DNA of 64,000 bases from Leptodactylus fallax (GCA_947044405.1 CAMRHE010000323.1:1788501-1852500), one strand, 5' to 3'; shown: positions 19,460 to 31,520, counted from the first letter of the stretch. The notes: generated from the letters alone by a model not told the origin. Translations and numbers: made by a program.

Positions 19460-19984
19460 TGATTATACTCTGGGGTCTCTTGAGGCCAGGGAAGTTGTTT
19501 AAAAATAAAAAAAACACTGGGGCCTCTTCAGGACCCAGAATATAAAAATTGGAGACCAAGGCATTTGTGTAAAAATATAACAAAACACTGGGTTCACATC
19601 TCCTCCAAAGTCTCCAATGGGGATTCCGTCGGGGAGAGAAAAGCCCTGCACAGAGGACTTTTCTCTCTGTCACTTACAGTTTGAAAAGGATGGACACCCA
19701 GTGGACCTTATGGGTCAAAGGGTCCGCCGGAGTCTGGATATAGCCGCTGTTTTAGCGGTCCAGCTATCCATCGTTTGGGTCCCCTGGTGGATCCAAACAA
19801 CAGAGACCACAATGCTAGTGATGACCTAGCGTCGCCATACCTGGACTCTTCAGCAGCCTCCTCCGGTGTTCCAGACTTAGTCAAAGCATGATGACATTGA
19901 TTTCCCCATGTGACCGCTTGATTTTTACACTTGGCCTCCAATTATTATATTCTGGGTCCTGAAGAGACCCCAGAGTATAATAAT
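19460..19984. mobile_element. Palindromic MITE 'TTATACTCTGGGG', copy D
   Basis: The left end is 'gattatactctggggtctct' at 19461, followed by a second partial palindrome (cactggggcctcttcagg, 19515-19533). The right end is 'ttattatattctgggtcctg' with 'gagaccccagagtataataa' to 19983. The interior differs from copies A-C and includes 'ttggcctccaa' near the right palindrome. Confidence 0.6.
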
Positions 19985-20080
19985 CGCACTTCAGATTCAG
20001 TGCAAACCTTGCGAATATTCATAAAACAAATTTTACAAGATATACCCATTCTTATAGGGATACAGGGACTTTTCTTCATG

Positions 20081-20637
20081 TTATCATCTAGAGATGAGCG
20101 AATCAAAGCTGCAGAAGTGGAATTCAATCCGAATTTCTAGAATTATTTGATTCGCATGGAATCCGAATTTCCTCACGCTTGGTGGTAACGATTCGCATTT
20201 AGTTCAAAATCGCTGCTGTACATGGGGCAAGGAACTCTGGGAACGTGGGATCACCCAAGATGCCATGTGTACAGCCAATCAGCTGCCAGCCCTGTGATGT
20301 CACATTCTTTTAACCCCTTTGCAAGCGCACTCGGCATGTTTATCGAGCAGGGTGTTAGCTGTAACTGACACCTAACACCCTGCTCCATAACCAACGCCGG
20401 GGGTTTAAACACCTTGGATGCAGGTGACGGAATGGCGGAACCCCTTGGATGTTTGACCGTGGCATCCAAGGGGTTCTGCCATTTTGGCGCCCACCCCGAC
20501 TCTTTGCAGCCAGTAAATAGCTGTTTTTGTTAAACAATTCGCCGCGATGTAATTCAGATCAAATAGAATCATATTGCAAAATTCGGCGAAGTTGCTGAAT
20601 CGAATTTTTGAATACTTCGCTCATCTCTATTATCATC
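20081..20637. mobile_element. hAT MITE 'TAGAGATGAGCGAA' with 8-bp target duplication
   Basis: The exact duplication 'ttatcatc' is at 20081-20088 and 20630-20637. The element (20089-20629) has inverted ends 'tagagatgagcgaa'. The interior repeats 'gaatttc', 'gattcg' and 'ccaaggggtt' words, including an inverted pair around 'catccaagggg' (20411-20475). TAGAGATG plus 8 bp fits hAT. No ORF of note. Confidence 0.85.
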
Positions 20638-21866
20638 CCTCTTACCTGTCACAGCCTGTTACTGTCAAATCTCCCTGCAAAGTCTCCATTGACCTCAAGA
20701 GACTGATCCAGGACCATTCTTAACACGATCTTCCCCCTCACCAATCTAGAAGTATACATGCTCTTTGTTTTCTACTAAATGGTGAGAATATGATGGGTTG
20801 CATTTCTTATTGCCCCCCACACCGAATCAGGGCAGTTGTCAAATCTATGACGCAAATGTCTGGATCACAGATGTTTTTCATGTCTGCTTTTGCTGATTTG
20901 TAAAGGCATGGGGCGTGTAGACATAGATATAAGTGACATGTACTAACTCTGAACGCCTTGTACTTTTATAGAAGTATAATATAATTTATTCCAAATTTTA
21001 TAATTAAGGTTTTCCTTGTGTGAAAATTGTCCCTAATCCCATGACAGCAAAAGACTTACTTTCTTAATATGTCTTTTTAGAAGTCAAAGCTTTGCTTTTG
21101 GATACAGAGTTCCTGATCCTCTACATAGACCTAGTCAAACCGTACTTGCAATTTTGCTCAAATGCAAAAAAAAAAAAAAAAACAATGCATGGGTTTGTTA
21201 CCTACATGCTACTCTTTCCATTCATAGTCATTGTTTGCTTATACCAACCTCTGCTGTTCCCCTGCCAATCTTATTGCACTTCTTCTATCTGTCCTCTCCA
21301 TTCCAGGGGGTGTATAAGGAGTCTTGTATCAATGGTGGTGCTGGGACTTCTTCTCCCGAACTTCCCATCATGCACTGCACATGCACAGGCCAATGGGAAG
21401 CATAATATGGTTTTTAATATTAACCTTTTTTTTTTCCTTCCCCCGATTCAAAGCTGTCTGCAGCCACAACTAACCTGTGTGTCCCATACATCTCACCTGG
21501 CCCTGTATTCTCTGTGATTCACACTGTCAGCGCCAATCACAGTGCAAGAAGTGGTTCTGCGCATGCATCGATAGTGCGAATCAAATCGCAACTGCAAGAA
21601 TACAGGCCCAGGCAAGACTTCTGCCTCATCTGGCCCTGTCACTCTCAAATATCAGCAGCAAGGCGGCCAATGATAATGCAGCACTCAGGAGCAGTATGGA
21701 CCACTGGAGGCGCCCTTGTGCTCCGGATTGCTTATTTGCATTATAATGTTATCTCTGCATGGCTCCCTCTAGTGGTGGCTGCAGGCAGACAGAATTGTAT
21801 CATGTAACTGAGAGGATTTGGAGCTCTGTACCAGAAAAGTGGAGTTCTACCCATAATAAAAATATA
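20638..21866. other. Unique sequence, no gene seen
   Basis: It holds an A-run at 21167-21182, a T-run at 21427-21436 and ORFs of up to 141 codons without recognisable domains. No splice-framed coding segment stood out. Confidence 0.45.
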
Positions 21867-22416
21867 TTGAAAGAGGACCTTTCATCATCTCCAACAAGTC
21901 CAGCTCCTGACATCATTTAGTAGTTGCTGCTCCACTGATTGGAATTTTCTTTCTAGCCCCCACCATTCCTGAGCAATCAGTGCTGTTCATTTTGGTCCCT
22001 GATATATTATTTAGGCTCCGTACTGTCAGGAGGGCGGTGTCAGACAGGAGCAGACAAGGGGTGTGATTCTGAGCTCTGACACTGGCTGCCTCTGATTGGT
22101 GCCCCCTGCCTGACACCGCCCTTCTAACAGTACAAAGCCTAAATAGCACATCAAGCACCAAAACTACCTGTGCTTGTTGCTCGGGAATGGTGGGGGCTAG
22201 AGAGAAAATTCTTACTGTGCTGGAATCAGTGGAGCGGCATCTATTAACAGATGCTAAGAAGTGGAGTTGAGTAATCAGGCGATACCTTTTAGAGGCTAAC
22301 TGAATATACTTGCCTGATTTCTTCACTCTTCCACTACTTTCAATGGCTGACACAGTGCAACATTATACTACTATCAAGAAGCGGAGTTGGCAAAGGTGGT
22401 GAAAGGTTTTCTGAAT
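21867..22416. mobile_element. Kolobok/T2-like MITE (family 'AGAGGACCTTTCA', copy K2), interrupted
   Basis: It starts 'ttgaaagaggacctttcatc' and carries the family's paired 'cccaccattcctgagcaatc' and 'tgctcgggaatggtgggggc' with a central palindrome around 'tgacaccgccctt' and 'gggcggtgtca'. A 106-bp mini-Penelope sits at 22270-22375. The right end is degraded (gaaaggttttctgaatt). Confidence 0.75.
22256..22389 (-). mobile_element. 106-bp mini-Penelope with 14-bp target duplication
   Basis: The duplication 'aagaagYggagttg' (22256-22269, 22376-22389; one transition) flanks 22270-22375. Its inverse starts with the left-end sequence of the 1679 element (tataatgttg...gaaatcaggc), then jumps to that element's far end (atatt/ctcagttagcctct...gcctgatt). 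It therefore has the same two ends with the roughly 1.35-kb middle missing. It has lost the hammerhead core. Confidence 0.75.
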
Positions 22417-23505
22417 TAGTACAAAATTATGGACCTAAAAAAACATACCTATAAAAAAAGGGCAGCAACTTGCATTTTGTATTTTAGTGCTTTATGCAGG
22501 GTCCAGGGTTCAGTTCCAATCAGGATACATTGTGGTCGAGGGTTGTTTGTTTCCTCGCCTAGTAGAATCCTAAGCAATGCTTGTCACAGTCGTCCTGCGG
22601 TAGGGAATTTGGATGGTAAAATCCGCTGAGGTTAGACCAAATTTGCCTGCGGATAATTCCCTTATTCAGGGCTGTAAAGTCTATAGAACAAGGGACAGAA
22701 GCCGAGGATGTTTCCAGTAAATGCTCTATTCATCTTGGCTGCACAATTGGTATTTAGACCACCCCATTGACGAGATTTCCTAATCCATGTCAGAGCGTTT
22801 TCCTCGGCATCTCTGTAACGCTTGCCAGGGCCGCCCTCACATGGCTTTTTTTGATACCTCCAGCCATCTGTGCAGTGCATGTCTATTCATTCAGCTTTAT
22901 AAATATGGTTTGTATTATGGTTAATAAATGATGAAGCTCTCATTGGAAACGTCTCTTCTCTTGAAATCAGCCTTTCTGACATGTAACTAATAATGTTTTC
23001 AGTAAAGCTTCGGGGCATGTGTTCCAGTCGCCGCGCGCTCACTCTCTCCTCTGCACAATTAATTTCTTCCTTTCCACCCAGGGCGGCAATGCTCTTAATT
23101 TTGTTGGGGGAAAAATAGTTGATATTGCCAATTTCCTCGTGAAAATGGAAGAAAAATGTAGTGAGGCCAGAAGTGATTGAAATTGAATGTTCTCCTTGCT
23201 AGGATCTTATATTACTTTGCACTGCCGTCTTGCTACGATGTTGGTACTAAGAAATCTAGGATATGTTGTTATCTTAGGAAATTAGATTTTGTATTTAGAC
23301 CTTGTATCATATTGTATAGCACACAAGTGGTCGGTATTATTGTGGCGGTGCTGGCTATGATGAACCATTATCATGTCCAGCCATGGATTCTATGTTGACC
23401 GTTATATCTTCTAGTAGTCAGAGCTCAGTTTTTTATGATACCAAATGTCAAAACTCCTGTATATAAAAAAAATTCTAACTTCTTGCAGTCGCCAATAGGG
23501 GAAGC
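22417..23505. other. Unique sequence, no gene seen
   Basis: Mixed-composition, apparently single-copy DNA with no long ORF. 22640-23180 has little repeat character and could include conserved non-coding sequence, which cannot be judged from one genome. Confidence 0.4.
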
Positions 23506-23879
23506 TTAAAGGGGTTGTCCAGGATATATAGTTTTTGGCAAGAAGGCCAGGGAAGGTGAAAAAATACAACAAACCCATACTTGCCTGTCCCTGGTGCTGC
23601 GGTGTCTCCCGCTGCGGTCCGGTCCTGCTGCTCCCAGGGTCTTGTTCTCGCCACGCGTGATCGCTTTAAGAATGACAGGGACACAATAATGAACCAGCGC
23701 ATGTGCACTCATCTAACTGTGCAAAGAACTGCAGCTGGCCTTGAATAGGGCCCCACTGCAGTTCCCTGCATGACCAGATGGCTGGGAGCGCTGCTGTGCA
23801 GGTGATGCAGCATTGAATCAGTCCTGTAGACTCTTTATTTTCAGGATCATGGAAAATTAAGACCATGCCATCCCTTTAA
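23506..23879. mobile_element. Kolobok/T2-like MITE M2
   Basis: TTAAAGGGGTTGTCCAGGAT at 23506 and 'gccatccctttaa' ending at 23879. TTAA is kept at both ends. The interior is GC-richer than its flanks and lacks an ORF of note. Confidence 0.65.
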
Positions 23880-24109
23880 GAGATGGTAGGCCAGATTTGC
23901 CTATAGACAGCCACGACGAGATGACTGAAAATGTCATTAACAACTATAGGAGCAGTGTTGGCTGGAGAGCCAGAGCACTTGTGGCTGCCTGTAAGCACAT
24001 CTGGCCCTCCACCACTGCACTGTGCAGTACTGTTCACAATGTCTAGGAGGCTCCTCAAAAAACGGGGAGACCTTCTGAATTCCTGGAGAAGTTTAAAGTA
24101 ACTGACCAA

Positions 24110-24345
24110 GAGGACGCACTGGAGGTTTTCCTCTTGTGAATCGCTGCCTCCATTGATGTGATATCACCATTTTTGTGAATATGCAAATTGGCTCTTAGGA
24201 GCAACAGAGGCGCTGCCATTGCTCCAAAGAAGTAAGAGGCAATGCCTTCATTGCTCCAAAGAGCTTATTTGCATATCGATAAAAATAGTGATATCTCAGT
24301 AAAGGAGGCAGCGATTCACAAAAGGGAAACAATTTATGATTCAGG
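24110..24345. mobile_element. Fold-back MITE, copy 1, leading into the 49-bp satellite
   Basis: The left arm 'ttgtgaatcgctgcctccat' (24135) and 'atatgcaaattggctcttag' are mirrored by 'gagcttatttgcatatcgat' and 'aggaggcagcgattcacaaa' (24303-24323). A second copy lies at 30150-30445. The right flank 'attcaggtaaccctaaaa' runs straight into the first satellite units. Confidence 0.75.
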
Positions 24346-26045
24346 TAACCCTAAAATATATATTTGTGGGGCTAGGTTGATATACTGTGTTCTGGTAAAC
24401 ACTAACCTATCTATCTGTGATACTGGGTTGATTTCCTGGATTCTCATGACCCTAACCTATCCATCTGCAGGGCTGGGGTGATATGCTGGTTCTGGTGACA
24501 CTAACCTATCTATCTGCAGGGCTGGGGTGATATGCTGGGTTCTGGTGACACTAACCTATCTATCTGCAGGGCTGGGGTGATATGCTGGGGTCTGGTGACA
24601 CTAACCTATCTATCTGCAGGGCTGGGGTGATATGCTGGTTCTGGTGACACTAACCTATCTATCTGCAGGGCTGGGGTGATATGCTGGGGTCTGGTGACAC
24701 TAACCTATCTATCTGCAGGGCTGGGGTGATATGCTGGGGTCTGGTGACACTAACCTACGCAGGCGGGGGGGATCTATCTGCAGGGCTGGGGTGATATGCT
24801 GGGGTCTGGTGACACTAACCTATCTATCTGCAGGGCTGGGGTGATATGCTGGTTCTGGTGACACTAACCTATCTATCTGCAGGGCTGGGGTGATATGCTG
24901 GGGTCTGGTGACACTAACCTATCTATCTGCAGGGCTGGGGTGATATGCTGGGGTCTGGTGACACTAACCTATCTATCTGCAGGGCTGGGGTGATATGCTG
25001 GGTCTGGTGACACTAACCTATCTATCTGCAGGGCTGGGGTGATATGCTGGTTCTGGTGGCACTAACCAATCTATCTGCAGGGCTGGGGTGATATGCTGGT
25101 TCTGGTGACACTAACCTATCTATCTGCAGGGCTGGGGTGATATGCTGGTTCTGGTGACACTAACCTATCTATCTGCAGGGCTGGGGTGATATGCTGGGGT
25201 CTGGTGACACTAACCTATCTATCTGCAGGGCTGGGGTGATATGCTGGTTCTGGTGACACTAACCAATCTATCTGCAGGGCTGGGGTGATATGCTGGGGTC
25301 TAGTGACACTAACCTATCTATCTGCAGGGCTGGGGTGATATGCTGGGGTCTGGTGACACTAACCTATCTATCTGCAGGCTGGGGTGATATGCTGGTTCTG
25401 GTGACACTAACCTATCTATCTGCAGGGCTGGGGTGATATGCTGGTTCTGGTGACACTAACCTATCTATCTGCAGGGCTGGGGTGATATGCTGGTTCTGGT
25501 GACACTAACCTATCTATCTGCAGGGCTGGGGTGATATGCTGCGTCTGGTGACACTAACCTATCTATTTGCAGGCTGGGGTGATATGCTGGTTCTGGTGAC
25601 ACTAACCTATCTATCTGCAGGGCTGGGGTGATATGCTGGGGTCTGGTGACACTAACCTATCTACCTGCAGGGCTGGGGTGATATGCTGGGGTCTGGTGAC
25701 ACTAACCTATCTATCTGCAGAGCTGGGGTGATATGCTCGGGTCTGGTGACACTAACCTATCTATCTGCAGGGCTGGGGTGATATGCTGGGGTCTGGTGAC
25801 ACTAACCTATCTACCTGCAGGGCTGGGGTGATATGCTGGGGTCTGGTGACACTAACCTATCTACCTGCAGAGCTGGGGTGATATGCTGGGGTCTGGTGAC
25901 ACTAACCTATCTATCTGCAGGGCTGGGGTGATATACTGGGGTCTGGTGACACTAACCTATCTATCTGCAGGGCTGGGGTGATATGCTGGGGTCTGGTGAC
26001 ACTAACCTATCTATCTGCAGGGCTGGGGTGATATGCTGGGTTCTT
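24345..26045. repeat. 49/50-bp satellite array, about 34 units
   Basis: Unit: 'ctaacctatctatctgcagg', 'gctggggtgatatgctgg', then '(gg)tctggtgaca'. Two main variants differ by GGTTCTGG versus GGGGTCTGG (49 or 50 bp). The first two or three units are the most diverged. One unit (24755-24778) carries 'cgcaggcggggggga'. The array ends abruptly at 'gggttcttgagacagacag'. The same satellite lies inverted at 55530-57125. Confidence 0.95.
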
Positions 26046-26766
26046 GAGACAGACAGCCCATGTCCTTCAACTTTTTGTTTTAACTATTTAAAACTTTCAT
26101 CTTAGCCTGGCATCCCCAATCCGCACCCCCGTCCCCCACCCTATACCTTCACCATATAAATGCTCCTTTCTCTCCTTCTTTTAAATTAGAAACCGTTGGT
26201 GCTTATAAAGCAAAATAGCATTTATATTAGGCAGAGAGATTTGGGGCCTCTGTAATTTCGCGGACATTGTGTTTCTGCGTTTTTAATATTCACACTGCTG
26301 TTTTTCCTGCCCTCTCCCTCATTTATCTCTCATTTTTTATGTCATCGGCAGCACTTGAAAATGTCACAGAACAGTTAATACTGTCACTGTTGAAAAGGTT
26401 TAATATATTACACATATCATCACAACATGAGTGGTTTTACATCAAGGCATCAGACTCTGGATCAGCCGTTCTTTCTTATTCTTCTTTTTTTTTTTTTCTC
26501 GTTCTGAAGAGAACAGAACGTCTTAAATCACTACTTAGCGTTACTGAATTTAATCTTCCCTAAGTTTGAGGATTCTTTAGTGTGTTGTATGGTTGTGCAG
26601 CGGCGTCTCTGGCTCATCAGGACTGACAACATCCTGCTGCACATAGTTTATTGCATCATTGTGTTATTGTGCTACCTGATTTTTCATCATCTGGATTCAT
26701 GTTCAGTACAGATATCCTGTCAGTGTAATCATTTGCGTAAGCAACATCTGGTGCATACGTATTCCC
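26046..26766. other. Unique sequence, no gene established
   Basis: A 98-codon and a 79-codon ORF are present but show no recognisable domain. 'ttgtgcag' at 26594 could act as an acceptor before an open stretch (RRLWLIRTDN...), but no good donor follows. Confidence 0.4.
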
Positions 26767-27154
26767 TTAAAGAGGACCTTTCATCTCTTCTACCAACTGG
26801 AGCTCTTTTCATCCTTTAATAGCTGCCCTTTCACTGATTCCAGCGCAGTTGGAATTGTTTTTCTAGCCCCCACCATTCTTGAGCAATCAGTGCAGTTTTA
26901 GTGACTGATATGCTAACTAGACTCCCTAATGTCAAGTAGATGGAGCAGGCAAGGGGGCATGACTCCACCCACCACCCACGGGCCATTACAGAGTCTAGTT
27001 CACATACCAGGCACCTAAAGTTACTTCTCTGATTGCTTGGGATCGGTGGGGGCTAGAGAAAAAAAATTCCAACTGTGCCTGTATAAGGGGATTAGCAACT
27101 ATTAAAGGATGAAAACAACTCAAGTTGATGGAGAAAGTGAAAGGTTCTCTTTAA
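26767..27154. mobile_element. Kolobok/T2-like MITE (family 'AGAGGACCTTTCA', copy K3), complete
   Basis: TTAA at both ends (26767-26770 and 27151-27154). The termini TTAAAGAGGACCTTTCA and TGAAAGGTTCTCTTTAA are inverted. Inner pairs are 'ccaactggagctcttttcat' against 'gatgaaaacaactcaagttg', and 'cccccaccattcttgagcaa' against 'ttgcttgggatcggtggggg'. Confidence 0.85.
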
Positions 27155-27467
27155 AATGAAATGTTTGAGTGCTGCAGGGTTGTCACTGCTTCTTGGTGCC
27201 GTTTTTGTCAATCCTGACATGTCTGTTTTTAGGAAATGCTTGAATTCTTCATTAAATAATAATTTCGAGATACTTTTTTGTGTGTTCCTCTGTTATTCCT
27301 CCTGGAGTTTTATGAATAAATCCCCTTAACAATACAGTGTGTTTCTGTTCAAGTCTCAAACTCATAATCTGTCAGGACTATGTAGTGTAAAGAATATGCA
27401 AAGAAGTTCTTTTTGGTTGGAAAAGGGGAACTTGCTCTTGTGCCATCTTTTGAAATGGAGCTCCCTA
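27155..27467. other. Unique sequence, nothing recognised
   Basis: Short unremarkable ORFs; no repeats seen. Confidence 0.5.
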
Positions 27468-29071
27468 TACAGTGGGGAAAAAAGTATTTAGTCATCCACC
27501 AATTGTGCAAGTTCTCCCACTTAAAAAGATGAGGCCGGCCTGTAATTGTCATCATAGGTAGACCTCAACTATGAGAGACAAAATGAGAAAACAAATCCAG
27601 AAAATCACATTGTTTGATTTTTTAAGAATTTATTTGCAAATTATGGTGGAAAATAAGTATTTGGTCACCTACAAACAAGCAAGATTTCTGGCTCTCACAG
27701 ACCTGTAACTTCTTCTTTAAGAGGCTCCTCTGTCCTCCACTCATTACCTGTAGTAATGGCTCCTGTGTGACATTGTTATCAGTATAAAAGACACCTGTCC
27801 ACAACCTCAAACAGTCACACTCCAAACTCCACTATGGTGAAGACCAAAGAGCTGTGGAAGGACCAGAAACAAAATGGTAGCCCTGCACTAGGCTGGGAAG
27901 ACTGAATCTGCAATAGGCAAGCAGCTTGGTGTGAAGAAATCAACTGTGGGAGCAATAATTAGAAAATGGAAGACATACAAGACCACTGATAATCTCCCTC
28001 CATCAGGGGCTCCACGCAAGATCTCACCCCGTGGGGTCAAAATGATCACAAGAACGGTGAGCAAAAATCCCAGAACCACACAGGGGGACCTAGTGAGTGA
28101 CCTGCAGAAAGCTGGGACTAACGTAACAAAGGCTACCGTCAGTAACACACTACGCTGCCAGGGACTCAGATCCTGCAGTGCCAGACGTGTCCCCCTGCTT
28201 AAGCCAGTACATATCCGGGCCCGTCTGAAGTTTGCTAGAGAGCATTTGGATGTTCCAGAAGAGTATTGGGAGAATGTCATATGGTCAGATGAAACCAAAG
28301 TAGAACTGTTTGGTAGAAACACATTCGTCGTGTTTGGAGGAGAGTGAATGCTGAGTTGTATCCAAAGAACACCATACCTACTGTGAAGCATGGGGGTGGC
28401 AACATCATGCTTTGGGGCTGTTTCTCTGCAAAGGGACCAGGACGACTGATCCGTGTACATGAAAGAATGAATGGGGCCATGTATCGTGAGATTTTGAGTG
28501 CAAACCTCCTTCCATCAGCAAGGGCATTGAAGATGAAACGTGGCTGGGTCTTTCAGCATGACAATGATCCCAAGCACACTGCCAGGGCAACGAAGGAGCG
28601 GCTTCGTAAGAAGCATTTCAAGGTCCTGGAGTGGCCTAGCCAGTCTCCAGATCTCAACCCCATAGAAAACCTTTGGAGGGAGTTGAAAGTCCGTGTTGCC
28701 CAGTGACAGCCCCAAAACATCACTGCTCTAGAGGAGATCTGCATGGAGGAATGGGCCAACATACCAGCAACAGTGTGTGCCAACCTTGTGAAGACTTACA
28801 GAAAACGTCTGACCTCTGTCATTGCCAACAAAGGATATAGAACAAAGTATTGAGATGAACTTTTGTTATTAACCAAATACTTATTTTCCACCATAATTTG
28901 CAAATAAATTCTTTAAAAATCAGAGAATGTGATTTTCTGGATTTGTTTTCTCATTTTGTCTCTCATAGCTGAGGTCTACCTATGATGACAATTACAGGCC
29001 GGCCTCATCTTTTTAAGTGGGAGAACTTGCACAATTGGTGGCTGACTAAATACTTTTTTTTCTCCACTGTA
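27468..29071 (+). mobile_element. Tc1-like transposon Tc1-B, full length, TA-flanked
   Basis: The element is 27470-29069 (1600 bp) between TA duplications. Inverted termini start 'cagtggggaaaaaagtattt' and 'cagtggagaaaaaaaagtat' and match for at least 150 bp. The transposase is on the plus strand with frameshifts and a stop. Confidence 0.9.
27834..28853 (+). pseudogene. Tc1-like transposase (DD34E), disrupted
   Basis: It starts MVKTKELWKDQ at 27834; the frame is then lost within the first HTH and resumes about 27931 with [15 protein letters not shown]. Further on are [10 protein letters not shown], the second HTH region ([13 protein letters not shown]), [15 protein letters not shown] with the first catalytic Asp, then a frameshift near 28325-28345. 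After it come [33 protein letters not shown] with the second Asp, and [11 protein letters not shown] with the catalytic Glu (34 residues apart). A TGA at 28704-28706 follows RVAQ, with matching sequence ([16 protein letters not shown]) beyond it to a normal end at 28853. At least three lesions mean no active protein. Tc1 transposases cut and paste DNA at TA sites. Confidence 0.9.
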
Positions 29072-29900
29072 TATCAATGCTCAGTTTTCATGAAACCTTG
29101 TGACATGATCTGATTAAAGCCAAGCCAGAATATCTCCTCTAAAAGGAAGAGATACCCATCTGCAGGGAGAAGTTTTGGGGTTATTGCCCCTCATCAGTGC
29201 AAAGCTGGGTACTGGTTTGGGTAGGTCATTGGTCATAGACATGGGTCAAGGAGAACTTATTTGCATATTCCTTTCCCAGAATTCCTAGTAGAGCATGTAT
29301 GATCTGTAAGACTCTACACACTGCAAGGTGGCCTGCAAAGGCAATGTCTTCTTAAAGAGACACAGTACCCCTTGTCACCCACGTCAAGGACCTCTCATCT
29401 AGTCAAACTAGTACCCTGCTTCACACTGATGAGGGGCAATAACCCCAAAACAACTGTCTGTGGATAGTTCTCTCTTCCTTTTGGGATCGATTTTTTTGTT
29501 TTGGCTTTAATCCCAGTCAATGTCACTAGGTTGTAGAGAGAATATTCCTCCAAAAGGAAGAGAGACCCATCCATAGATAGTTATTTTGGGGTTGCTGTCC
29601 CTCATCAGTATGAGGCAGGCTGGGAGAGATGCCATAGATGTAGGTTAGTAGGGATGCTATATCTTAAGGAGGGTGCCTTTGCAGATCAGCTTTTGATGTA
29701 CAGAGTCATACAGACCATACATGCTCTACTAAATGGATATCCAGGCATTGATCTATAGGGAGCTACCTTCCAAAAGGTGGCGCTAGAGCAAGTTTTACTT
29801 TTAACACCCAGGACAACTTATATGCATTTTCTTTTCCCAGAATCCTTGTATGTATGGTCTATAAGTCCCTGTACATTGCAAATGGGTTATTCACTTTGTA
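29072..29900. repeat. Inverted-repeat dispersed element, three related arms
   Basis: The arm 'ctctaaaaggaagagatacc' ... 'ttggggttattgcccctcat' (29137-29200) is mirrored by 'atgaggggcaataaccccaa' ... 'ctctcttccttttgggat' (29430-29487) and repeated forward at 29549-29610. The intervening text ('cccagaattcctagtagagc', 'acagtaccccttgtcaccc') and 29770-29880 resemble 13210-13400 and 36770-36930. This is probably a MITE-like family. No coding sequence. Confidence 0.6.
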
Positions 29901-30149
29901 CAATCGATGGTCTATCAATATTAGATCTGTGGGGGTCCGACACCTCGAACTTCAGTAGGGCAGCGCTGCAATACCTACACTCGCCTCTACAGTTTGTACA
30001 TCAAGTGAGCATTTCGCTGCCTTGGTACCAGTACAGGAGACCCCGCAGAAAACTGATGATTTTACCAGGTACACCACAGTCAGTCAGGTACTTAATTTAC
30101 AGTGGCCTCTGCTGGGGAAATGAAGTACAACATGGTGGCCCCCACTATA

Positions 30150-30445
30150 TCAACACAGCTCCGCAGATAGGTAGGTTAGGGTCACCTGAATCAAATGGTG
30201 TTTTCCAATTGTGAGTCACTGTCTCTTTTATTGAAATATCACTGTTTTGTCAATATTCAAATAAGCTCTTTGGAGCAATGAGGGCGTGGCCACTTATTGC
30301 TTTGGAACAATGTAACACCCTTGTTGCATATAGCAAAACAGCAATATCTTGGCAATGGAGGTGACAATTCACAAGTGGAAAACACTGTATGATTCAGGTG
30401 ACCCTAACCTATCTATCTGCTGGCTGGGTTGACATGCTGGCTTCT
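30150..30445. mobile_element. Fold-back MITE, copy 2, with one satellite-like unit on each side
   Basis: The left flank reads 'gcagataggtaggttagggt' and 'cacctgaatc' (30162-30193), the inverse of the right flank 'attcaggtgaccctaaccta' 'tctatctgctggctgggttg' (30395-30434). The arms contain 'tattcaaataagctctttgg' and 'caatggaggtgacaattcac'. The terminal inverted repeats therefore include one unit of the 49-bp satellite, identifying this element as the likely source of the arrays. Confidence 0.75.
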
Positions 30446-31190
30446 GTTGACAAACTCCTTTTAGCTGTCCATAAAATACATGGATGACTTGAGTCCCCCG
30501 GAATAAGAGCCCCTCACAGACACAATCCTCTCCGTGTGATGGCCCCTTTAATCTTATGACCTGTAAATATAACTGTACGTTTCTACCCCCTTCAATCAGC
30601 AACTAATAATAATGAAATTTTCCCTATTAAAAGAGCCGTAGAATTAGGTCATATACCGCCATTAGAAAATAATTGAGCCTTCGAGATGATGACCTGGTGG
30701 TATTTCTACCAATTATACCGACCGCCCATCCAGTGCTTGACTGCCTCGCCATGTACCGTAAGCGGTTAAGGTGTAAGTGAAAATCAGCATCAAATAAATG
30801 TAAGGTGTGGAAAAAAAAGAGTAAAGCTTTAGAATAGGATTAATGGCATAAAACCGTACCTGAATAGAGAATAATTATATCAGCACGAGCCGCGTCTTAC
30901 ACAATTACTGACCCTTTTCTGGTACCGAGAATTACTTTTTGATTAGCCTTTAAGAACAGAATATTAAGTGCTACGATAAAGTATCTGCTGTCAGGTAGAG
31001 AATGGACATGTCTATAATGCCCTTTCATGGTAAATGTACTTTGTATACAATACTGTATATACTGTATATAGTGAATTTGCTGTTTAACTCTTTCAGACCT
31101 GGGGAGCACTGTGTGGCACTACCTATATGCACTGTGTGAATGAGAAATCAACACTCCTGTGGGTTTTTTTTTTTTGCTCTGCAAGGTAGT
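30446..31190. other. Unique sequence, no gene seen
   Basis: 30590-31000 is AT-rich, non-repetitive and lacks long ORFs. It could contain conserved non-coding elements, but nothing specific is supported. Confidence 0.4.
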
Positions 31191-31196
31191 CATCAA

Positions 31197-31520
31197 AGTA
31201 AGCTGTCACCCATGTATAGCACCTGTACCCATGTCTAGTTCCTATAGCCATGTCTACTACCTGTGCCCACATCTAGCACCTATACCCATGCTTAGCACTG
31301 TTCCCATGTCTAGCTCCAATCCCCATGTCTAGCACCTGTACCCATGTCATACTTGTACCCATGTCTACTGCCTGTACCCATGTCTAGTACTTGTACCCAT
31401 GTCTATTGTCTGTACACATGTCTATTACTTCTTCCCATGTGTAGTACCTGTAGCCATGTCATATCTATACCCATGTGTAGAGCCTGTACCCATATCTTCT
31501 ACCTGCTCCCATGTTTAATT
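31197..31520. repeat. About 20-bp degenerate minisatellite
   Basis: Units of 'cccatgtctagcacctgta' vary in length (13-25 bp) and sequence. Roughly 15-16 units. The ORF reading LYPCLLPVPMSSTCTHV is a translation of the repeat. Confidence 0.8.

Noticed and set aside
24345..26045. Regular repeats considered as a CRISPR-like array
   Set aside because: The units are contiguous with no variable spacers, and the genome is eukaryotic; this is a satellite.
26580..26760. Possible exon RRLWLIRTDNILLH after 'ttgtgcag'
   Set aside because: No adequate donor follows and the acceptor lacks a pyrimidine tract.
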